Below, one piece after another: positions 22,351 to 36,100 of a stretch of DNA of 64,000 bases. Numbering within the stretch: position 1 is the first letter of the stretch; each line of letters begins with the position of its first letter. This stretch comes from Haliotis asinina (lineage: Eukaryota; Mollusca; Gastropoda; Lepetellida; Haliotidae), in NCBI RefSeq assembly GCF_037392515.1, contig NC_090288.1, forward strand, positions 11,848,969 to 11,912,968. The letters run 5' to 3'. Both the position numbers and the translations under genes were made by a program. The notes beneath the pieces were generated by a model. That model saw only the letters and a list, made by a program, of their open reading frames with translations, was not told where the DNA came from and did no database searches.

Positions 22351-23196
22351 TTTTCGAAGCTCTTTTCTTATCTTTTCTAAGATAGTCGTATGTTAATGTT
22401 AATGAATGGCACTTATGATTTTCGAGGCTCTCATAGCGCTCAGATAGTCGTACATTAATGTTAATGAATGGCACTTATGATTTTCGAGGCTCTCTTAGCG
22501 CTCAGATAGTCGTACATTAATGTTAATGCATGGCACTTATGATTTTCGAGGCTCTCTTAGCGCTCAGATAGTCGTACATTAATGTTAATGAATGGCACTT
22601 ATGATTTTCGAGGCTCTCTTAGCGCTCAGATAGTCGTACATTAATGTTAATGAATGGCACTTATGATTTTCTAGGCTCTCTTAGCGCTCAGATAGTCGTA
22701 CATTAATGTTAATGAATGGCACTTATGATTTTCGAGGCTCTCTTAGCGCTCAGATAGTCGTACATTAATGTTAATGAGTGGCACTTATGATTTTCGAGGC
22801 TCTCTTAGCGCTCAGATAGTCGTACATTAATGTTAATGAGTGGCACTTATGATTTTCGAGGCTCTCTTAGCGCTCAGATAGTCGTACATTAATGTTAATG
22901 AATGGCACTTATGATTTTCGAGGCTCTCTTAGCGCTCAGATAGTCGTACATTAATGTTAATGAGTGGCACTTATGATTTTCGAGGCTCTCTTAGCGCTCA
23001 GATAGTCGTACATTAATGTTAATGAATGGCACTTATGATTTTCGAGGCTCTCTTAGCGCTCAGATAGTCGTACATTAATGTTAATGAGTGGCACTTATGA
23101 TTTTCGAGGCTCTCTTAGCGCTCAGATAGTCGTACATTAATGTTAATGAATGGCACTTACGACTATCTTAGCGCTAAGAGAACTTTGAAACTCTGG
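22351..23196. repeat. 62-bp satellite, ~13 units, closed by an inverted half-unit
   Basis: The unit GATTTTCGAGGCTCTCTTAG + CGCTCAGATAGTCGTACATT + AATGTTAATGAATGGCACTTAT repeats with a strict 62-bp period; CAGATAGTCG recurs at 22441, 22503, 22565 and so on to 23123. Units differ mainly at AATGAATGG/AATGAGTGG. The left unit is diverged (22351-22400). At the right edge TACGACTATCTTAGCGCTAA (23159 on) is an inverted copy of the unit's own AGATAGTCGTA block, followed by GAGAACTTTGAAACTC, the inverse of the unit's start. This suggests an array grown from the end of an inverted-repeat transposon. Confidence 0.93.
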
Positions 23197-23807
23197 GCAC
23201 TGATTCAGTACATGAACTTGTAGCTCTGAGTCTGACTGAACTTTAAATAATTTATTGCTTTTTGTTTAATGAAACTCTCAGCGTTACTCTTGCTGTGTGA
23301 TGGCAGTTTGAAAGTAGTGTAATGTGACCCAAACAATTCAGTGACTGACACGATTGACTTTGTCCACGCAACTGGGCTACAATAAAATGCGTCAATGAAT
23401 TCAGCAAACCTGAACTAAAATGTTTTTTGTGTTTCCATGGCAACAACTTTGACATGATGGTAGCGCTCTTTTCCAGAGCAGAACTCTTAAACCGTTTACT
23501 GTTTCTTCACCAAACTTGATCTAGTAGTTTTGGAATTCTGAATAAAAAATTTGGTGTTTTCATGGCAACAAGATTGACTTCGACTGAAATTAGTCATACT
23601 GATAGTGCTTCTTTTAACTTTTAAAACCTTTCACTATTCTCCTTCCACTCTTTTATACATGTACAAAAATATAATCATAACTTGTGGACATATTGAACGA
23701 TATTTTGCCATTGCAGGGAATATTGATGACTTTGTGCTCTTGTTCGACTTAAGATATAAGTTGTTTGACAAATATTCATAGTTTCAAATCACTGCTTTTG
23801 CTTTGTA

Positions 23808-23930
23808 TTACAAGGGGGTATGCACATTAAATGAAACACCGAGAAGTATGGTTGGTCTTAGTTAATGTTTAGCATATACCTGATATGCATTTATTCCACT
23901 GTTCCAACTACTATGCTTACCCCCTTGTAA
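23808..23930. mobile_element. Small MITE with TTACAAGGGGGTA terminal repeats
   Basis: TTACAAGGGGGTA at 23808-23820 is mirrored by TACCCCCTTGTAA at 23918-23930, and both ends are flanked by TA (23806-23807 and 23931-23932). A 123-bp non-autonomous element with a TA target duplication is the pattern of Tc1/mariner or PIF-like MITEs. It lies about 215 bp before the EOGT coding start, in the presumed promoter or first intron. Confidence 0.8.
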
Positions 23931-24146
23931 TAAACCAATGATAGCGATTAGAATCTGTGATGATTTGTTTAAAAAAATTTACCCTAAGATGAACAGAATT
24001 CTGAGATATATTTTTTTTGTGGAATGTGAAATTCATCTGTACGTTTTCACTGCAAACAGACTATAGACATCATCTCTTATTTTTATGTTATAATTCTTTG
24101 AAGTTAATATGCAGTTCAACATGAATGTTTCATCCATGTTCACAGA

Positions 24147-27100
24147 ATGCTGGGAAAATGCAGGAATGCTCAGCTACTTCCACTGGTGGCGTTTGCAGCA
24201 GTACTGGTGGCAGCAGGTGGTGCCAGTGACTGGGGGGACCTGAGACTCCCTAGGGAACATGTGCCTTACTTCTTCAGGAATAACCCAGACATCGCACAGA
24301 AGTGCCAAGATGATGATGCATGTCCTTATAAGGTATGGAGAATAAGCGCAGCAACCATGTGTTTGATAAATTATGCAGGAGTTTATTAACACGATTAAGG
24401 GTTCCAAAAGTGAGTGAGTATGATTTTATGCTGCTTTAAAGTTTAAGCAATACTTCAGATGTGTCACGGCAGGGCACCAGATATGGGCAGTGCACAGGTT
24501 ACTCATATGAGGAATCAAACTCTGGTCTTTGGTGTGATAGGCAACCACTTTTACCACTGGGCTACTACACCTCCCCAAGGTTCTAAATTAAGAGGCCATG
24601 ACTTCCAGAGTTTTAATGAAAATATTTCAAAATTTAGTTATATTTACATTTCTAATTTTGTTCAGCTTCAAGGGTAATATTGTACACCAAGGCATTTTAT
24701 CTTTTTACAGAACTCCACTGTACACAGGTCCAGTGAACTTTCAAAATCCATTTGATTTCACTTGACCACAATTAACAATTTGGTTTCTTTTGCAAATAGT
24801 CTATATCAATTATAAACAACAAACAATTGCATTTATATTCCATCATCAAAATACATATATCAAAACATTTCAGTAGTTTAGCCAGTGCCACGTTAAAGTT
24901 AAATCTGGATATTTACTTGACCAACACAAAAATTCCACTTGACCCCGGCATCAGGCAATGGTATTTTTCAACCCCCTTTTAAACCTTATCCGATTGAAGT
25001 CTCTTCCTCTGTACTGATGATCTGAAGTGGGAAGGGGAGCTGTGAGCTCTAATTAAAAGTGAAGTACACAAAACGGAGATGTCTTGTACACCGGCCACTC
25101 ACCAAGTCAGTACATCTGTACATCCATACATCCTCTGCTATTCTGGTTAACAAGGTTCAGAGATGTCAGTGATTGAACAAAGTTAAAACATACATACAAC
25201 AAAAAACACAACTTTGTAGCTTTTGTACGTTTTGGTATGGACTTACAGTAACAAATTATCACAAATGAAAATTCTGCTTAAAGTTGAAAAATGATGTGAT
25301 GAAAAAAATCCTTTGAAGTCAGAGTTCAAAAGATTCACTGAAAAACCTACCTGGGGTGAAAAGTGGTAATCTTGGCTGTGTGCACAAACAACATATAGTA
25401 AATAATCCATTTGCTGCCTAAAAAAATCCTTGTTGCTAATGACAACATGCAATGCACAACGTCAATCATTGACCACATGCAATTTGAACTTAACACCAGT
25501 CAGGCTATACACCATAAACAAAGAGCCCTGAGCGTATCAGCAAATGAACCAGCCAGTGAAATTCTTTGTCACACTTAAGTGCAATCCCACCCGCTCTGAC
25601 TAGTTCAGGAACCCGGGTGCTTCATTTTGAGGGTAGGAAATCCAAGTACAAAATATTGCACCTTTGATGTATAATTGTGCACTTCTAATTTTGTTTGTTT
25701 GTGTTTTCATAATCAGCAGTGTATATTATGTGTCATGAATGAATGATAATTGTGTTTTATATTTATGTTTATTTTGTTGATTACACCTAAGCTTTAATTT
25801 TGTTTGCTTACAACTTTCAACACAAGTCACTCTCTCTGTTTTTCAGGCTGAAACACAATCGAAGCGTTGCTGGGGTTTCGAGAAATCATGTCCAGAGAAG
25901 CAGAGGATGAGCATGCCTCGATGCAACAGCAAGGAGAGGTGAGTAACCATGGTAACCTTAAATATGTATCCATCAAATTAGAATGTACTTTAGGATATGA
26001 TTAGTATGAAACAAAATATGCAAGGGGCAGTCTGACAAAAACGATGAGGTAGTCATGGATTTTTAAGAAAATCCTGTTCTTAGAAAGAATATACAAATAA
26101 TATGTTTCAAGTCTTTATTTGAGACATCACGATACACAGCCCTTTTCCATGTACTGCTAAGTCTCAAGTGTCAATATGAGATACACAATCTCAAGTTAAT
26201 ATACACGATGTACTGATTTAGCATGCTAGGAGATAGCATTTTGAAATTTGTCACAGTTTGTCATAACATTGCTGCACTGCAATTCTATTGGCAGTACAGT
26301 GTTCAGAGATGTACACTTTTCACTGAAAACTAATGAAGAGTGATTTTGATTATAAATACAATCTCACATTTTGAAAAATATCTTATAGATACAGAAATAG
26401 TTTCATAGAGGATACTTTGTATATGTGTCTAATGGTTTACCAAAATATATATTTTAAAAAAAGATTTCTTTATATGGGGCCCTTTTTCTTAGGGGTCTGA
26501 GGCCCTTTCGACTTTTTGATGTGGCCATTTTGACCTTTGTATGCGGCCCTTTACACTGGGGTTTTGAGGCCCTTTTAACTTTCTCGCTGCCTTTTGCCTT
26601 CTCCATTTTTGGGCCTGTTATTCATGTGGTCATTTTGACCTGCTCCCTTTATGATGTACATGACATACTGCCCTATTTCCCACATTTAGTCGATATATAT
26701 GATATACTCCAGAAGGATAAGCAGTGAGGAGACGAACCTGGAGATATTCTGGAAGCAGGCAGACTTTGGATTGGTGAAGGAGAGGCGTGGGGAATTCAAG
26801 TACTACTGCAAGCCTAATCACAAAGTAAGCATTTGGTGCTCAAGATGAAATAAATTAATTTAGTTTCCTTTGGTCAGACCAATTCTGTTTCCTGTTTTAA
26901 AGACAGGAGGGGAAAAAATGAAAAATAAAAATCACTGGTCAAAATACTTTTCCTTTTTAATACTAAAAAGTGTGTTATTTTTGGTAATTTATGAAGTTTA
27001 TATGGGGCTAAAAGTAAAACTTTTTTTGTAAACTGACATTTTTTATCAATAAAAACATGAGGATTTTAATTTTGGGGCATGGAAAATTAATTTTATTTTT

Positions 27101-30100
27101 TCCTATTCTTGAAAAAATTCAACCAGCGGATCCATAGAACTAGAAATAGAATTGTGTGGCATTTACTAGAAAACCTGTGAAGATCCAGGTTCAAATGGGT
27201 CTTCAGCAACACATGCTTGTTTGTAGGAATCCAGTCAGTCCACTTGGCCAATTTTTTTAGACCAGGGTTTTGTTCGTCAAAGCAATGTTAGTGCTACAAC
27301 TGTTGTAGGTCTGTATTAGAGCATGGTAGTCTCAATCGCCGGAACATTTGGGTCACTTTGTGCAAGTGTACCTGCACAGTTGCAACAGTTTGCAAGGTAC
27401 CTATTCTTGTGTTCAGGTATTTTGTACACCATCATCACGCCAAACCCACTCCCTCTCCTGCCATAAATCATGAACTGTCCCGTAGGTGTCATTAAGGTGT
27501 AACAAGCAGATTATTATTAAAGGTCACATGCAACCAAAAAATCAAACAATTAAAACACAGTTATCATTTATTTGTGATGTATAAAATGCATAGCTGATTA
27601 AGAAAATGCAAATAAACAGAATTATATACGTATAATGGCAAATCAAAAGTGATAACAATCCCAGTTGGAGCCAGTATGTGTGCATTCAAGTGTAACAAAG
27701 CTTTTTCATTGACCAGTAGTTCATTTGCCGATACACTTAACCGGCTCTTTTATGACTTATAAGCCCAATAGGTGTTAATTTCAAATTGCATGTGGTCAGT
27801 GATTGAAGTTGTGCATTGCATATTGTCATAAGCAGACAGGCAGACATATAGGTGTCAGTAAACCAGACACTGAGTTTTCTCTGTGACAGAGTCTGCTTAT
27901 CACAATCAACATGTTTTTTTATGTAACAAGAAGATCATTTACTTGTTTGTGTGCACAGCCAACATTAGACAACTTTTCACAACCTCCACTACTGAGTCTA
28001 ACAAAACCTTATGGGAGGTCGCGTCAGGTAACCTTTGAGATTGACCAGTCAGAACACAGCTTACCAAATCGCGAAAGTGCACATTCGCACATACCTTTTG
28101 AACTTTTTATCTCGATAAGGTTCGTACCCGAACGATTCCGCCTGCTATTTAGCGTACACACGTTTCTGGGTGATGCACACAGTGTACGTACAACCATGAC
28201 AACTGTGAGTAAACAGTCGCTGAAAATAGTGTTTTTGGCAATATTCAAGGATGTCAGCTTGCAAAAATGTCAGGTAATGGTAACCATGTCAACAGAAAAC
28301 CCAAAGCGTATATACTGCAGGTCAAATAACTGTGTTATATGCAGATTTTTGTTTGTGAAGAGATCTGTGTCAGTGACCTGAATATTTTGAAAGTCCCTCC
28401 GATCCCTAAATGGTAGACGTTGTCTGATTGGTTAAATCTATTTAATCATCTCGCATTTGATTGGACGGTCATTGGTCCCTCAAAGGTTACCTGACACAAC
28501 CTTCTACTAGGTTTTGTTAGACTCCGTGGTGGAGTGTTAAGAAATACACTGAGACTAAGTTTACTTAGACTGAAGCTCAGCGAACCTTTTCAATGCACAT
28601 GTGTAATGCGCACAACGCAGGATAGCTGTTCAAACCACTTTTTCCCCCACTGCTGGGGAAAATCAGTGAATCGTTTGAACTCTGATTTCACTGGCTTTTT
28701 TATCGCGTTTTTTTTTTAGGTTGAATTTGCACTTTTGATGTTTTGTTTCAGTAAGTGCATACCAAAAGGTGTCAGAATCTGCAGAGTTGTGATTTATGTT
28801 TCATGTGACCTTTAAGTGTTTTGAAAGTAGTTGAATGTACATTGTCTGGTGATGTAATGGTTGTCCATGTTGTACAGGACGACTCCTCCCTGCGCTGCGT
28901 GGACCACATACGGTACTGCCACGCCACCAACGTCTACTTGGACTTCCGCAGTGCCAACATGAAGCAGAGCAACAACAGGTCAGACTTTAATCACAGATGC
29001 AAAACACTTATCACTGTTTGTTTTGTGGGGAAGGTAATCAGTGTTGAAATGACAACCCACTCTTTCAGATTATCATCAGAATTCATCAGGAAGTACATGT
29101 TGATGTTTTTTTGTTTTTTTATGTGATGTACCGTAAAACTAGATAAGACCTAAATACAGTCAGTGTTTGTTTCATCGGTAGTTTCAAAAATTCAGCCAAA
29201 GAGGAGTAGGGGGCAATTTTTACACAATTTTAAGAGGGTCATATGGATGGGGTTTCTTTGCCCCCCTGCCACATTGCTTGTAGTAAATGACCAGTCACTT
29301 AATCAACAATAATTACCACACAAAACCAAAAATCAGTTGATGACACACTGTAGACTTATTAATTGACACAAAATTAGAAGGGGTAGTCAGACGTTTATTG
29401 TCGACATTGCTGAACAACTGCTATATTTAGATGTATACTTAGTGCCAGTCATTTAATTTGTAAATAGCTCAAAGATACTGTTACAAACATCCCCTGTAAA
29501 TGTTTATGAAACACTTGTGACCCATTTTAGTGATCACTTACCAAGATAAAATAATAAGTTTTCCTCTTCCCAATCGTGAATGCACCCACCCACTCACCTG
29601 TGAGCCCCACAGTGGGTAGATTAGATGTTAGCGGATTGGGTTCCCAGGTAGTAAACTTGGACTCCTCCAAATACCCTGATTCCTAAATGTTTTTGATGGT
29701 TAGTGAACTGTGTCTATCGATGATGATGCTGTTATTAGCTTTAAGAAAATGTGATTGACTGCTTGGTCATTTGGTCACTGCGGCGATTATTTCAGTTAAC
29801 TGGAACACCACTAGTAATGAGGTCATGTGTTTTCAGGTACCGTGAGGATCTCCTAGACTATGGCAAGATTGGAGGTCACTGTACGCTGGATAAGGCCTCT
29901 CTAGCCAGACAGGGTGACCACAAGAGTCCACTCCAGTCATGGTGAGATGGGAATCAGTGCAATATTTAAACTATGTCACTTTATTCACATTTACATGGTT
30001 AAAATAACTTAGGGAAACATTTGTGTTCCTTTTTGATAATTTCATTGTGTAACCAATGTTTTATCTTTTTGGATTCGAATCCACATTCTCGGAGTGAGGC

Positions 30101-33100
30101 ACTTAAACACCAGTGCACAAAGTCACATTGAGACCCACATTCTCAGAGTGAGGCACTTAAACACCAGTGCACAAAGTCACATTGAGACCCACATTCTCGG
30201 AGTGAGGCACTTAAACACCAGGGCACAAAGTCACATTGAGACCCACATTCTCAGAGTGAGGCACTTAAACACCAGTGCACAAAGTCACATTGAGACCCAC
30301 ATTCTCGGAGTGAGGCACTTAAACACCAGGGCACAAAGTCACATTGAGACCCACATTCTCAGAGTGAGGCACTTAAACACCAGTGCACAAAGTCACATTG
30401 AGACCCACATTCTCGGAGTGAGGCACTTAAACACCAGTGCACAAAGTCACATTGAGACCCACATTCTCAGTGTGAGGCACTTAAACACCAGTGCACAAAG
30501 TCACATTGAGACCCACATTCTCGGAGTGAGGCACTTAAACACCAGTGCACAAAGTCACATTGAGACCCACATTCTCGGAGTGAGGCACTTAAACACCAGT
30601 GCACAAAGTCACATTGAGACCCACATTCTCAGAGTGAGGCACTTAAACACCAGTGCACAAAGTCACATTGAGACCCACATTCTCAGAGTGAGGCACTTAA
30701 ACACCAGTGCACAAAGTCACACTGAGACCCACATTCTCAGAGTGAGGCACTTAAACACCAGGGCACAAAGTCACATTGAGACCCACATTCTCAGAGTGAG
30801 GCACTTAAACACCAGTGCACAAAGTCACATTGAGACCCACATTCTCAGAGTGAGGCACTTAAACACCAGTGCACAAAGTCACATTGAGACCCACATTCTC
30901 AGAGTGAGGCACTTAAACACCAGTGCACAAAGTCACACTGAGACCCACATTCTCGGAGTATGGAAGTTGTGGTGGGTTAGGGACCATTCATAATTTACGG
31001 CTAGGGGTGGTGATGATGATATTTATGGTGTTGTATGTACAATGTGAATGGACAACCCCCTCACTGAAGTGAAGTCCCCCAAACCCACCCCCGCTGCTTG
31101 TCATCTGTAAATTCAATGAACATCTGTACAAATTTGATGAATCACCCCACCTTCCCAGAACAAAACGGGTGACCCCCTTTAAAATCATCACCACCACCCT
31201 AGCCATAAATTATGAATGGTCCCTAACCCACCACAACTTACATACTCTGAGAATGTGGGGCTCAATGTGTGGGTTAGAATCCCAGATTTGTATTTTACTT
31301 TAGAATGTGTAATCTCAGATATAATATATGTTCCATTTGACTATTTTCTAAATGATGTTGTGTATTCATAAGTTAAATGTATAAATTATATTCAGATTTC
31401 AGTAGCATTCAGAATATTCAATATTATGGTTCAAGATATCAGAACTGTGATGCACACATTGCACTTAACAATCTAATGAGACAAGGTTTTAAAATAGGAA
31501 GAAGTAAGGCATTAACAGAGTGTAATTAATTACTTCCATCCTGTGTGTCGTGTTTCAGGTATGCAGAGTTCGAACATTTCACTTCATTAGAGTCACAACC
31601 TTTGACCTCAGGTGTTTGTGACATCATCATCGAAAAACCAACCTACCTCATTAAACTTGATGCTGGTGAGTTACCTCCCCTTGTCCAAAAGCCCTTGGTT
31701 ACTTCTATGCAGTTTGCATTGGTACGATGGCCAACAGTGGCCACAGCTGTTCTCCTTCTGCTGACCAGAACAGCAAAATATGAAGCTGGAACCACTCTCT
31801 TGATTTTTAGAGAAACTGTCAGCGTTAACGTACTAACATATCATATCAGTGCAACATGTCAAGATAGCATTTCAGTATAGCATTTCAATATTGTGTGTCA
31901 ATATAACATATCAGTAGGTATCATGTCAATACAAAATGTCAAAATAACACATCAATATGACATTAACAGTCCCAAGCTCAGCAAAGGCAAATATACCCAA
32001 ATCTCACAGGCTACTGTGATCATTTTGTATTCTCTGTACTGGTTTTGAGTATTTAGCTCAACTGACCAAATAAGACTGACACAAAATGTAAACATTTTCA
32101 TCTCATTCGGGTATCATTATCAACATATCATCAGGACAAGTAAAGTAAGATTTCCACCGGTCCTTAGAATTTCAGTTATCACTCATTTGATAGCACACAA
32201 CTTTTGTTGGGGTACCTTCAGGGCGGATACAGCTCTTTGAGAAAGGGGGTAAACTGTTGAGAAAAGGGTGGTGCACACTTCATTTTCACTCGAGTTTCAA
32301 TGGTGATGTCACAAAATTCCAGGACAAAAGGTGGGGTTTTGGGTTGCATCCCTCCTATGGATCCACCTGTGGTATACATACAATCATGCAAGTTTGTGTC
32401 CTTTCTGGTGGTGTGATACACTGACATTTGTTATGAATTGTTTTCAGGAGTGAATATGTTCCATCATTTCTGCGACTATGTGAACCTTTACCTCAGCCAA
32501 CACTTCAACAACTCCTTCTCCACCGACGTCAACATCGTCATGTGGGATACGGTCAGTAGACATGTCACCAATATGATGACGTGTGGTCACATTTGCATTC
32601 TCAAATCAGTTAAGCAGTGTTGTTGTTCACAGACGTTTGTTTGTAGGTTAATGCCACACTCAGCAATGTTCCAGTTATGTGACAGTGTACTGAAAGGAAT
32701 CAAGTCTGGACCAGACAATCCAGTAAGCAACATCAGGAGCCTCAATCTGCGCAATCGAGACACAAAGTGAACCAGACCACCCAATCCCCATTATTGATGA
32801 TTAAGATTGACATGCAGAAGGCCATTTCTAACCCAGATCACTGGTTATATAACAAAGCGCTGAGCAATTCTTCAGGTGTGATGGAGGTCTGTAAATAGTC
32901 ATAATGAGTATCGTCCACCGCAATCATGATGCCATGACATGCGTCGACCAAATCGGCGAGCCTGACCACGTGGTTCTGTTAGTCGCCTCTTCTGACAAGC
33001 AAGGGTCCAAATTCCCTGTACTATGGTACTTCTTGCAAGTAACAAACATCACTTATTGTGTGTTTATTGTTTAACACCACTCACATCAATCTTCTGGCTA

Positions 33101-36100
33101 TACGACATTCAGAGTTTGAAACAGACATCTGGGGCTGACCAATTTGTGCTCGGCCAGACAATTATATTTTTCAGCAGGCTTGCAGTTTATTTTATGTAAA
33201 TCGTGACAGAGAGTTTGTTTTGTAAAATAGGATCCGGCTTCTCATTAATCTGTACTACGCTTGCTAATGATTCAAACTGACGGTAAACTTATCGTTTACA
33301 CATGCAATGTGGAGCAGAGTTACGAGACCTGTGTAGATGCACTCTGTGCAGTGCAGTAGTTACCAATTTCAATTGGTGCACTGCTTTTGCTATGTTCAAT
33401 GTCCAGTTATTTTCATTTTGTATTTTTATTTGTTGCAGAGTGGCTTCCATTATGGAGACTTCTTCAGCGCCACGTGGAAAGCTTTTTCAGATTATCCCAT
33501 TATTCCTCTCCGTCAATACGAAGGCAAAAGGGTAGGTGGACATTCGGAACCTTTCTATTCACAAAACAGATCACAGACAGGTCTTATTTGTCTTTTAATG
33601 TTTGATAATTAATGATATTCACCTGGGATAACAAATACTGACTGCTCCTTTGTAAAGCACATTGCCGTTGGACAGAACAATGGGGCGCAATTTGCTGCTT
33701 TTGTTACTTGCACTGGTGCAACCCAGTGTTACAGATTGTGACCTAGTTATGAGTCAAAGATGCTCCAATGTTTTTTTCATAAATAATTCAACAATAAATG
33801 GAACATAAGGATAAGTATGTCCGCTCATTTTTGTTCTAGACTTTGAATAGCTATGGGGCTGAAACATTGCTATTTATAGACATGTCTCGGCTATGACAGC
33901 TCTTTTTAACAGCTTCTCTGTGTTGCTATGGTTTCATGGGTACTACATCACGAAAATAATAGTGTGCACGAAACGTCGAATTTGGAATTTGACTCGTTCA
34001 ACTAGATTTTATCTTAGGTTGCACATGTTACAAGTAGGTTAATATCTTTTAAATCAAGACCGACAATAGAATATGTACAAATATCTAAAAGTGAGGTGGC
34101 CAGTAGGGTAGCCTTGTAGTTAAGGTGTTTGCTCGTCACACCTAAGACCCAGGTTCAAATCCATAGGTTGAGTAGTGAATGCTATTTCTGGTATCACCTT
34201 CCTTGATAGTGTTGGAATATTGCTTATCGTGATGAAACTCCAACAGGCTTACTCAGTGTAATACACACATTTTTCTTTATTTAAAGGTATGTTTTAAGGA
34301 AGCAATTTTCTCCTTTCTGGCAAGAACGAGGTTGGGGCTATACTACAATATGCCACTGGTGAGTTTTTGCTACATTTTGCAGTGAAGTATTCTTAAAATT
34401 GTTACTTGTCATTTCTTGGTTTCCATGTGAGACTACAACTGAAAAATAATTGTGTTCAAGTTTCATTTGTGTTGGTAAATATTTAATGTAGCTTTGGCTT
34501 TGAGTGTTGCATCATACAGTCAGCAAGCAAAACAAAATTGATAGGATCTTGTTTGTGATAGTAATTTTCAAAACGTTTATGCGAAACACATCCAGGGATG
34601 ATGCCCAACTTTCAACATATTTCAATGAAAGTTATGCCATATTCAGCAAATATCAACAGAGCATGATGAACTGTCAATTTTATTATGCAGGTGAATGGAT
34701 GCGAGGGAAGTGGACTGATCCGAGCGTTCTCGCAGCACACGATCCACAGACTGGAGGTCCCTCAGGAGGGGCCACTGGTGAGACTGACCTAGATAATGAT
34801 TTCCCACCCTAAATAACTTATTCATTTACTGCAATTTTGATCAAACCCCCATATCTTCAGACATGTGTGGTTCTTAATAAAAAATCCCCATAATTGTTGC
34901 TTCCCAATTGGCTAAATGGGAGGTTGCATGTATACTCATTTGCTTGTTTGTTGTCTAGGCTTGACAAAAGGCACCATGATGAATGTGGAATGACCACTGC
35001 ATTTGGTTGCACTGAGCAATATTCCAGCTTCATGGCGACGGTCTGTAAATTATCAAGTCTAGACCAAACAATCTAGTGATCAGTAACATGAACATCGATC
35101 TGTGCAGTTGGAAACCGATAACGTGTCAGCCAAGCCAGCGAACCTGATCACCCAATCTTATTAGTCACCTCTAACGACAAGCATGGGTGACTGAAGACCA
35201 GTTCTAACCCATGTGAATTTGTAAATTTCTAACTGCTGCAGTAAAACAAGTCTGTAACAACGTGTGATGCACAATTAAAGCAGAGATCACAACAGAAATT
35301 TTTCGATAGGGGTTTAAATAATTATAAAATCATTTCTGTTCTTATCATGTGAGTCGTCTGTGAGGTTTTCAAGGTTTGAAGGTTATTGACAGCTAGCTAC
35401 AGTGAACTTAGGGGTAGCCTAGTGGCTAAAGTGTTACCTCATCATGTTGAAGTTCGGGTTTGATTCCCAAAGTGGGTGCAATGTGTGAAGACTATTTCTG
35501 GTGTCCCGGCATCATGATATTGGTGGAATATTGCTAAAAGTGGCATAAAACCATATTCACTCACTACGGTGAACCATCAGTATTTTATCATGGGGAATTA
35601 GTTCCTTCTACTTTCAGATAAAGTACATTTCCATCAATTCTCCTGCGTAATCCTTGTTACAGATTATGTGTATTTTACCCATAAATACCTAACTTACAGT
35701 TTTGATGGAAAAAACACATTTCTGAATGGCGAGTGAATTCATGATGCAGATTTAACAGCCGCAGTCATGAGAAAATGGCATCCTCATGGTATTGCAGCAT
35801 GTTCTGTCGGACTGAGGAGCTCTGTGACAATAGTGTTCTGTTTGTATTGCAGAGGGACAAAGTACGAGTGACTGTGCTGGCACGGAACACCAAGTACCGG
35901 AACATCATGAACCAAGATGAGGTAATCACCTTGACCTTGTGCATCAAGGCTTTCGCAACCTTTGTACGAAACAAGCTTAGCAATAAGACTTCCTTAAGTC
36001 AGTGTTAAGGTATGCAAGCTACAATCACCTAGTGCTAAGATCATTTTGAACAATGCCACCCGGATCATTTTTGGTCATCCGTCACAATCCTGGAGAAACA

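Noticed and set aside
22351-23196. CRISPR-like array
   Set aside because: Units abut with no unique spacers, period is 62 bp throughout, and the genome is animal.
27911-28381. 156-codon ORF as a transposase
   Set aside because: It runs across the inverted arm of the foldback element and shows no catalytic motif or known domain.
30094-30993. 299-codon ORF with an 18-residue repeat as a repeat-protein gene
   Set aside because: It is a 54-bp minisatellite lying inside EOGT intron 5. Unit length divisible by three and no stop in the unit explain the open frame, and there is no splice or start context.
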